Shown here piece after piece: positions 58,703 to 64,000 of a DNA stretch of 64,000 bases. The stretch comes from Nitrospira sp. (lineage in GTDB: Bacteria > Nitrospirota > Thermodesulfovibrionia > Thermodesulfovibrionales > Dissulfurispiraceae), in NCBI GenBank assembly GCA_002634385.1, contig NSJL01000002.1, positions 124,001 to 188,000 on the forward strand, written 5' to 3'. Position numbers and translations under genes: made by a program. Each line of letters opens with the position of its first letter. Position 1 is the stretch's first letter. The notes beneath the pieces were generated by a model that was given only the letters and a program-made list of their open reading frames with translations, had not been told where the DNA came from and searched no databases.

Positions 58703-58708
58703 AGTATA
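58703..58708 (-). promoter_or_regulatory. extended -10 promoter of tRNA-Ser
   Basis: TATACT on the minus strand, preceded by TG-T (extended -10), 22 bases before the tRNA. No clear -35 box. Confidence 0.4.
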
Positions 58709-58898
58709 ACATAGTTACCTGTCCGAATGCCCGCTTCAGGCCGGAACAAAAATCCTGCAAGCCAGCACTTTCCCGGTCTGTTTCAGCAGGTTACGTCCGA
58801 CTTTTCCTTTAGGGCCATACAGGACATCGTAGTCATGCGGTGTTCGTACAATACAGATAACACCCCAATAAAATAGTATTATGTCCCTGTTTTGTTCT

Positions 58899-59219
58899 CT
58901 ATCTCCTCTGCGGATCATGCTTTTGGCGGTAGATGTCCCTTTCAAGAATATCGAGCCTCCGGTGGAGCTCTTTGATCTCGAAGGGAGGTAGGGGGCCCCG
59001 TCTCTTCGCCGCCTCCAGATCGTCGCGGATATTGTCCAGTCTGCGCTGCAGCTGCACCGACTCCGGAGAGGTAAGCTCTCCTGACTTTTCCCCCCGTATG
59101 ATTCTTCGCTGGAAATCGTCGATTCTGTCCAGGAGACGGTCATAGGGGACTGCCAGGACAGACTGCACCAGAACGCAGGACATGAAAACGATAAAGGATG
59201 CCAGAAACATCTTCTTCAT
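58899..59219 (-). CDS. small secreted coiled-coil protein
   Basis: A 106-residue protein with a signal peptide (M-K-K-M-F-L-A-S-F-I-V-F-M-S-C, cleavage probably after V-L-A). The mature part is strongly charged and helical (L-D-R-I-D-D-F-Q-R-R, L-H-R-R-L-D-I-L-E-R-D), a predicted periplasmic coiled coil. No family recognised. It is the first host gene beyond the tRNA and has its own transcription direction. Confidence 0.7.
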   Translation of the reverse strand: MKKMFLASFIVFMSCVLVQSVLAVPYDRLLDRIDDFQRRIIRGEKSGELTSPESVQLQRRLDNIRDDLEAAKRRGPLPPFEIKELHRRLDILERDIYRQKHDPQRR

Positions 59220-59396
59220 GGTACTTCTCCTTCTCTATTTGTAATACATGCGGGGAACCCGGGCTCCTCCCCGGCAAACAGCAAATAACTATACCCTCTC
59301 CGGAAAAAACCTGTCAATATGTCCTGCTCCCATCTTGACTTTTCGCATCCTGTTCCGATTTACTAAAGTCATCAGGTGTCTCTATGGCCTATCAAA

Positions 59397-59449
59397 CCGG
59401 CAATTGAACATCAGGAATCCCTCTTAAAGAGAGATTCCTGACGAGCCGG
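59397..59449. repeat. REP-like nested inverted repeat
   Basis: CCGGC (59397) and GCCGG (59445) enclose TCAGGAATCcCTCTT / AAGAGaGATTCCTGA (14 of 15 bp paired). The sequence CCGGAATGACAGGC following it is of the kind that recurs between genes in related bacteria. It fills part of the 359-base gap before btuF; the rest shows no gene. Confidence 0.45.
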
Positions 59450-59512
59450 AATGACAGGCAAAAACTTCATGCTATTTATCTGCCGGAGTAATGATAAGGA
59501 ATAGGGTGCAGT

Positions 59513-59546
59513 CCCTAAGGAAGCTTTCCCCCTTAGGGGCTTTTTT
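59513..59546 (+). terminator. terminator hairpin in the btuF leader
   Basis: CCCTAAGG and CCTTAGGG (59513-59538) with a loop, then GC and TTTTTT. It ends 32 bases before the btuF ATG, so it either ends an upstream transcript or acts as an attenuator of the importer operon. A classical B12 riboswitch core is not seen. Confidence 0.55.
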
Positions 59547-59578
59547 GTTGCATTCGATATGTTTTATGGAGGGAGACA

Positions 59579-60433
59579 ATGAGAGGAAGGACCCTGCAGG
59601 GAGCCCTTATCGCCCTGGCTGCCTTAGCGCTGTTCTTTTGTGGGGCGCCGGCAGTGGATGCAGGGGGTGCCCCGCAACGCATCATTTCCCTTGCCCCGAA
59701 CCTGACGGAGATCCTCTTCGCCCTCGGACTGGAAGACCGGATCGTGGGAGTCACCACCTTCTGTGATGCTCCTGAAGAGGCGAAGAGGAAGCCGAAGATA
59801 GGGGGGATGTCCACTCCCTCTCTCGAAGCGATCCTCGCGGCAAAGCCGGACCTTGTCGTGGTAAACACGGATGGCAACCAGAGGGAGTTTGAGAAGAGGT
59901 TACGCGCTTTTCGTATAAAAACGTACGTTTTCACGGCCCGGAGAATCCATGACCTCCCCGCCGCCATCCGTGAAATGGGTGCCGTCCTGGAAGTCCGGGA
60001 GAATGCGGACCGCCTGGCGCGGGAGATCGAGACGGCACTGGCGACGATGACCGAAAAGCGGCGCCTTTCGTCCCGCCGGATCCTCTATATTGTCTGGCCG
60101 GAACCCCTCATTGTCGCCGGGCCCGGCACCGCCGTACATGATGCCATTTCCCTCATCGGCCAGAAGAATATCGCGGCTCAGGCACCGATGGCATATCCGA
60201 AGTATTCCCTGGAAGAAGTGCTGCGCCGGAGTCCCGATATCATTATTATCGGAAAGGGACACGGGATCGGGGAGGTATCGGAGAAACTCCTGAAGAGGCT
60301 GCGGTCGGTCCCCGCGGTGCAGGGAGGGCATGTCTACTATATGAGCGATAACCTTTACCGGCTGGGTCCGCGCCTTGTCAAGGGACTTGAAGAGCTGTCC
60401 GGGATCGTCGACAGGGACGCGGCGAAGAGATGA
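59579..60433 (+). CDS. btuF: cobalamin-type ABC transporter substrate-binding protein
   Basis: A 284-residue periplasmic protein. The signal peptide ends near residue 27. R-I-I-S-L-A-P-N-L-T-E-I-L-F-A-L-G-L and V-V-T-T-F-C-D-A-P-E-E-A-like V-G-V-T-T-F-C-D-A-P are the BtuF signature; the family also includes heme- and siderophore-binding relatives. It overlaps btuC by ATGA. Corrinoid supply fits the B12-binding radical SAM protein in the window, but this link is an inference. Confidence 0.83.
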   Translation: MRGRTLQGALIALAALALFFCGAPAVDAGGAPQRIISLAPNLTEILFALGLEDRIVGVTTFCDAPEEAKRKPKIGGMSTPSLEAILAAKPDLVVVNTDGNQREFEKRLRAFRIKTYVFTARRIHDLPAAIREMGAVLEVRENADRLAREIETALATMTEKRRLSSRRILYIVWPEPLIVAGPGTAVHDAISLIGQKNIAAQAPMAYPKYSLEEVLRRSPDIIIIGKGHGIGEVSEKLLKRLRSVPAVQGGHVYYMSDNLYRLGPRLVKGLEELSGIVDRDAAKR

Positions 60434-61383
60434 AGGGAAAGATAACACTTCTGGTGTGTGTCGCTGTCCTTGCGTTCGGAATCGCCCTTTTTGCCGGGCC
60501 CCATTCCATCAACCCCTTCCGGATGGACGGCACGGAAGAGGAGATCCTGCTGCATGTCAGGCTCCCGCGCGTTTTCGCCGCCGCGCTGATAGGGATCGCC
60601 CTCGGATCTTCGGGCGCGGTGCTCCAGGGGATCCTGAGGAACCCCCTGGCAGACCCCTATATCCTCGGGCTGTCCAGCGGCGCCTCCCTGGCCGCCTCCG
60701 CCGGGCTCATTCTGGGGATCGCCTCGTTTGCCGTTCCCCTGCTCGCTTTTTTCGGAGCGGTGGTCACCGGCGGCATCGTCGGCATCATGAGCATGAGGAG
60801 AGGCGGAATATGGCCTGAACGCCTCCTCCTGGCGGGCATCGGCCTCGGGTTCCTCTTCTCCGCCCTGCTGATGCTCCTGATGAGTCTCTCCACCGACGAG
60901 GGCCTGCGGAGGGCCATTTTATGGATGTTCGGAGACCTTTCCACCGCGGAATGGTCCACCATCCCTTACGGCCTCTTTTTTATCACTACGGGAATCGTTA
61001 TCGCCCTCCTCAGGTCGCGCGCACTCAACAGCCTCATTCTCGGCGATGATCTCGCTCACAGTCTCGGCTTCTCTCCCCAGCGGGAGAGACTCATCCTGTT
61101 CGTCTCCGTCTGCCTGATGACCTCCTCTTCGGTCTCGATGGGCGGAATGATCGGGTTTATCGGCCTCCTCATGCCGCATATCATGCGTTTCCTGGTGGGA
61201 TCCAACAATGCACTGCTCATCCCTTGTTCCGCGCTGGCAGGGGGCTCCATCCTCATGATCTCCGACCTGCTGGGAAGAACGGTCATCGCCCCCACCGAGA
61301 TCCCCTCCGGGATCATCACCACCCTGATCGGCGCCCCCTATTTCCTTTACCTGCTTAAAAAGAGGGATATCCTGAATGAATAA
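60430..61383 (+). CDS. btuC: cobalamin/Fe-siderophore-type ABC permease
   Basis: A 317-residue FecCD/BtuC-type permease with about nine to ten hydrophobic segments. R-L-P-R-V-F-A-A-A-L-I-G-I-A-L-G-S-S-G and G-x-N-P-L-A-D-P-like R-N-P-L-A-D-P-Y-I-L-G are characteristic, as is G-F-I-G-L-L-M-P-H-I. It overlaps both btuF (4 bases) and btuD (8 bases). Confidence 0.88.
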   Translation: MKGKITLLVCVAVLAFGIALFAGPHSINPFRMDGTEEEILLHVRLPRVFAAALIGIALGSSGAVLQGILRNPLADPYILGLSSGASLAASAGLILGIASFAVPLLAFFGAVVTGGIVGIMSMRRGGIWPERLLLAGIGLGFLFSALLMLLMSLSTDEGLRRAILWMFGDLSTAEWSTIPYGLFFITTGIVIALLRSRALNSLILGDDLAHSLGFSPQRERLILFVSVCLMTSSSVSMGGMIGFIGLLMPHIMRFLVGSNNALLIPCSALAGGSILMISDLLGRTVIAPTEIPSGIITTLIGAPYFLYLLKKRDILNE

Positions 61384-62125
61384 GGGCATCCTCTTCTTCC
61401 ACCATGTCAGCTTTTCCTATGCACCCCCGGGGGGGTTCATCGAGGACCTGAACCTTTCGGTGGATGAAGGGAGATTCATATGCCTTCTCGGGGCGAACGG
61501 CTCGGGGAAGTCCACTATCCTCAAACTCGGGAGCGGAATCTATACCCCCTCGAAGGGCACCGTTACGTTATGGAACAAGCCCCTCCGCGAATACAAGGGC
61601 AAGGATAAGGCAAAACTCCTCAGCTACCTGCCGCAGGTGCTCGACCTGGGGGTGCCTTTCCGTGTCAGAGAGTTGGTGGAAATGGGGAGGTATCCCTATG
61701 GTGACGTCCCTCCTGCGGTATGTGTCTCTGATGCGTTGCGCATGGTGGGCCTCGAGAACAAGGAGAATTCCTTTGTCAATACATTAAGCGGAGGGGAGCG
61801 GAGGAGGGCCTTCATCGCCATGACCCTTCTGCAGGGTGCAGGGGTCCTGCTGCTCGACGAGCCCCTGGCAAACCTGGATATCAAATACCAGCTCGAACTG
61901 ATACGGATCCTGAAAAGCATAAGAAATGTGACCGTGATGATGGCGCTCCACGACATCAATATGGCCTTTGAGTTCGATACCGTTATCCTGGTTAAAAAGG
62001 GCAGGATCCTCGGAATGGGCTCTCCCCATGAAATGCTGACGGAGGAGATGCTCGAAGAAGCCTTCGAGGTGAATCTCGCTATCAAAAGGATCGGTCAGCA
62101 GGCCTTTATCAGTTATAAGGAATAG
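61376..62125 (+). CDS. btuD: cobalamin/Fe-siderophore-type ABC ATPase
   Basis: A 249-residue ATPase with Walker A (G-A-N-G-S-G-K-S-T), signature (L-S-G-G-E-R-R-R-A), Walker B (V-L-L-L-D-E-P) and H-loop (L-H-D-I-N). It is the third gene of the importer operon. Substrate specificity within the FecCDE/BtuCD group cannot be fixed from the ATPase alone. Confidence 0.88.
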   Translation: MNKGILFFHHVSFSYAPPGGFIEDLNLSVDEGRFICLLGANGSGKSTILKLGSGIYTPSKGTVTLWNKPLREYKGKDKAKLLSYLPQVLDLGVPFRVRELVEMGRYPYGDVPPAVCVSDALRMVGLENKENSFVNTLSGGERRRAFIAMTLLQGAGVLLLDEPLANLDIKYQLELIRILKSIRNVTVMMALHDINMAFEFDTVILVKKGRILGMGSPHEMLTEEMLEEAFEVNLAIKRIGQQAFISYKE

Positions 62126-62229
62126 ACTCTGTCCGTTCTTTCCGGTCCCGGGTGCTCTTCAACGGGGAGTGTACATCTTTCTACGCTGAACGTGGTACAC
62201 TACGTGGCACAGAAAAGGAGGTGAACACG

Positions 62230-62484
62230 GTGAATAGAAGAACTGTCATTCTGAGCATCTCTCTTGCAGCCGCTCTTTTTTCCCTCTCCGCATGCTCACC
62301 CGCTGTCAGACCCGATCCGGTATTCGAGCGGCGGAAAGCGGAACTGCTCAGCAGGGTGGAAAACAGGATACGGCATCTGCAGGATGATAAGGCGTGCATT
62401 GAAGCGGCACAAAACCATTACGAACTGCAGAGGTGCAGGCCTGCCCGTCCCGACGGGCCTCCGGAGCCCCCTCCACGTTATTAG
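62230..62484 (+). CDS. small lipoprotein
   Basis: An 84-residue lipoprotein starting at GTG 62230 (AAGGAGG eight bases before). The signal peptide ends with the lipobox L-S-A-C; the mature part is charged and ends in a proline-rich tail (P-D-G-P-P-E-P-P-P-R-Y). No family recognised. It is separated from btuD by about 100 bases. Confidence 0.6.
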   Translation: MNRRTVILSISLAAALFSLSACSPAVRPDPVFERRKAELLSRVENRIRHLQDDKACIEAAQNHYELQRCRPARPDGPPEPPPRY

Positions 62485-62504
62485 AAGCTGTTTCAAAACC
62501 CTCT

Positions 62505-62539
62505 CGGTCACCCTCTCCCCTCGAGGGAGAGGGTGACCG
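62505..62539. terminator. perfect 15-bp palindrome between convergent genes
   Basis: CGGTCACCCTCTCCC (62505-62519), loop CTCGA, GGGAGAGGGTGACCG (62525-62539). It separates the lipoprotein gene from the convergent thioredoxin-like gene. There is no U-run, so it may be a dispersed palindromic repeat as much as a terminator. Confidence 0.45.
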
Positions 62540-62550
62540 AAGGTAGTGCA

Positions 62551-63021
62551 CTACTGTCCGCTCGTGCGGTAGTGCGCTTTTACAAAATCAAGATATTGTA
62601 TAAACCCTTCCGGGTCTACCGTGTCCATGAAGCAGAGACTCTTTCCCTGCGGTGTTTTGATGACCTCTCCCTTATGGTCGAGAAATAGAAGCAGGCAGTC
62701 TTTCTTATACTCGTATTGTTCGCCAAGCTTCTCTTCCTCTTCGTCAAGCTTTTTTGTCAGGTCAATGCGCACGGGAATGAAATCAGCCATGATCTTCCGG
62801 GAAATATCGGGGTTGTCATACACCTGGGTCTGGAGAACCTCGCACCGGGGGCACCCCTTCCCGTAGAAGAAATCGACGATAAGAGGCTTTTTCTCCTCAT
62901 GGGCCTTTTCCATTCCTTCATGAAGCGAGTACCAGCGCACCGCTGAAAAGACTGCAGCGCCCCACAGCACCGTCCCCATGAGCACCATGACCTGTAGCAG
63001 GACTTTCCCTTTCTTTTTCAT
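62551..63021 (-). CDS. membrane-anchored thioredoxin-fold protein
   Basis: A 156-residue protein from ATG 63021 (GAGGAG five bases before). An N-terminal membrane anchor or signal (about 8-28) is followed by a thioredoxin fold with G-K-G-C-P-R-C-E-V-L (CPRC active site) and a cis-proline-like segment K-T-P-Q-G. Such DsbD-gamma- or thioredoxin-like proteins act in periplasmic disulfide or cytochrome chemistry. A TATAAT -10 box lies at 63181-63186. Confidence 0.75.
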   Translation of the reverse strand: MKKKGKVLLQVMVLMGTVLWGAAVFSAVRWYSLHEGMEKAHEEKKPLIVDFFYGKGCPRCEVLQTQVYDNPDISRKIMADFIPVRIDLTKKLDEEEEKLGEQYEYKKDCLLLFLDHKGEVIKTPQGKSLCFMDTVDPEGFIQYLDFVKAHYRTSGQ

Positions 63022-63204
63022 AAAATCTCCTCTCTGCAGCATGAATCGGGATGAATGGCTCCGGAAAGCGTCCGCTACCAAAACATCCCTGCATTCCGGT
63101 TCCTTCTGTACCGGCCCCGAATGAAAGACTGCTTCTCCTCTGCTCAGCTGCTTCGGGACGGCCTCTCCACCTTTCTCCCAATTATAGCAGGTATTCCTGG
63201 TAGC

Positions 63205-63303
63205 TTACATAAAATGGAGAAGAGAGAGGGCAAGCAGGATTCCGAAGGCAAAGAGGGAAAGGGCAAGCAATATGCTGAGGAGCAAAGAGGGGCGGCAGGA
63301 CAC
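63205..63303 (-). CDS. possible 32-residue membrane peptide
   Basis: GTG 63303 opens a frame encoding a nearly continuous hydrophobic helix (S-L-L-L-S-I-L-L-A-L-S-L-F-A-F-G-I-L-L-A) and ends at 63205. There is no convincing ribosome-binding site. It lies in the 313-base gap between tatA and the thioredoxin-like gene, which otherwise shows nothing. It may be chance. Confidence 0.25.
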   Translation of the reverse strand: MSCRPSLLLSILLALSLFAFGILLALSLLHFM

Positions 63304-63394
63304 GCCGGTTCCGTACCCTTGAAGAGCTCCGCCTCTCCTCTGCCGGGGTCATGGGAGAAGAGGGCAGGCAGCGGGAAGACCTCCTGCCTTCCGC

Positions 63395-63589
63395 CTATTT
63401 GCTTCCCTCAACTCCGTTTTTCGCCTTTTCAATCTTCGGCTGATCAGAGGTCACTTCCTCTATCCCCTTTTTAAAACCCCGGATGGCCTCTCCAAGACTC
63501 CTTCCGAGGGAGGGGAGCTTGCTGGGACCAAATAACAAAAGTCCGATCACCGATATAATCATCACTTCGGGCACTCCGAGTCCAAACAT
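63395..63589 (-). CDS. tatA: twin-arginine translocase subunit TatA
   Basis: A 64-residue TatA from ATG 63589 (AGGAGG upstream). One membrane helix (V-P-E-V-M-I-I-S-V-I-G-L-L-L-F-G-P), then L-P-S-L-G-R-S-L-G-E-A-I-R-G-F-K amphipathic helix and a charged tail. Typical length and motif. tatC is not in the window. Confidence 0.9.
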   Translation of the reverse strand: MFGLGVPEVMIISVIGLLLFGPSKLPSLGRSLGEAIRGFKKGIEEVTSDQPKIEKAKNGVEGSK

Positions 63590-63661
63590 GAAAACCTCCT
63601 TTGCAGCCCGCTGCCCCATGGGGCAGACTTCAGAAACTGCACTTCTCAATTATACTACATT

Positions 63662-64000
63662 TTACGAGATCCTAATGGAGAGATAGAAGGTCTGTTCCCC
63701 CCTTCTGATCAGGAAAAGCACCGGGGCGCCCTTCTTCGTCTTTGCCATGGCACCATGGTATTCGTCCAGGTTCTTGACCGGGGTGCGGTTCACTTCCTTT
63801 ATGATATCCCCCGGCTGGATTCCGGCGCTGTCCGCGGGACTTCCGGGCTCAACCTCTATCACTACCACACCGTTTCTGTCCCGTATCCTGAGCTGGTCTG
63901 CGATATGAGGGGTAATGTTTTCAACGGTTATCCCCAGCTCGCTCCGCGGCAGGAAGGCGCGGGACGACATCCGCTCCTCCGTCATTTCCTGTACCGTAAT
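63662..64000 (-). CDS. C-terminal PDZ part of a DegP/HtrA-type serine protease, truncated by the window edge
   Basis: At least 112 residues, open to the window edge upstream. The visible part is a PDZ domain, with S-E-L-G-I-T-V-E-N-I-T, V-E-P-G-S-P-A-D-S-A-G-I-Q-P-G-D-I-I-K-E-V-N and a final beta strand, as in the second PDZ domain of DegP/DegQ proteases. The protease domain lies beyond the window, so this call is made from the PDZ pattern only. Confidence 0.75.
   Translation of the reverse strand: MTVQEMTEERMSSRAFLPRSELGITVENITPHIADQLRIRDRNGVVVIEVEPGSPADSAGIQPGDIIKEVNRTPVKNLDEYHGAMAKTKKGAPVLFLIRRGEQTFYLSIRIS

Noticed and set aside
58736-58898. Minus-strand frame ending L-Y-G-P-K-G-K-V-G-R-N-L-L, downstream of the small secreted protein
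   Set aside because: No start codon can be placed and the part upstream overlaps the real gene at 58899-59219 in another frame.
59463-59578. Cobalamin riboswitch before btuF
   Set aside because: GGAATAGGGTGCAGTCCC slightly resembles part of the core, but the GCCACTG-type conserved box and the rest of the fold are missing.
1-64000. CRISPR arrays
   Set aside because: No regularly spaced identical repeats with unique spacers were seen.

Overview
The window reads as chromosome from a flagellated, Gram-negative, probably anaerobic bacterium with roughly 55-60 percent GC. The mix of a coproporphyrin-utilising AhbD-type radical SAM enzyme beside HemE, several other radical SAM enzymes, a DUF362 ferredoxin protein and a large flagellin-glycosylation locus fits Nitrospirota (Thermodesulfovibrionia-like) or a nearby deltaproteobacterial-type lineage. 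That placement is an inference from gene content; there is no rRNA in the window.

Positions 1-30342 are a flagellar region. On the minus strand at the left are motA, motB and an unusual gene whose N-terminus resembles SprA/CJM1_0395-type metalloproteases (HELGH) and whose C-terminus resembles the FliD cap protein. On the plus strand, 4508-24551 is one 20-kb flagellin-modification cassette: a MerR regulator, three radical SAM proteins, two NeuB-type synthases and three cytidylyltransferase domains for nonulosonic acids, a methyltransferase/MAF/TPR fusion, several methyltransferases, a formyltransferase, a PIG-L deacetylase, an asparagine-synthase-like amidotransferase and two CgeB-like glycosyltransferases. 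It is preceded by a sigma-54-like and a sigma-28-like promoter in tandem. The targets follow on the minus strand: fliS, fliD, flaG and a 731-residue flagellin; fliD and the flagellin gene have clear sigma-28 promoters.

Positions 30714-49935 are housekeeping and signalling genes: hemE, ahbD, hflX and a large M1 peptidase/ChaN/PDZ protein; a DUF362 protein; a strongly promoted unassigned small RNA; rlmI, a tiny lipoprotein and an AddB-like nuclease; and an operon encoding an NtrC-type regulator, a hybrid kinase and a SiaA/SiaB/SiaC partner-switch module.

Positions 50137-58648 are an 8.5-kb integrated element in a tRNA-Ser(CGA) gene, bounded by 61-bp imperfect direct repeats. It has a tyrosine integrase, excisionase, Cro/CI-like regulator, primase-helicase, terminase-small-subunit-like protein, HTH protein and PD-(D/E)XK-like nuclease, and no capsid genes, so it looks like a phage satellite. 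Its left part is AT-rich and carries unrecognised cargo.

The right end (58899-64000) has a small secreted protein, a cobalamin-type ABC importer (btuF, btuC, btuD), a small lipoprotein, a membrane-anchored thioredoxin-like protein, tatA and the end of a DegP/HtrA-type protease.
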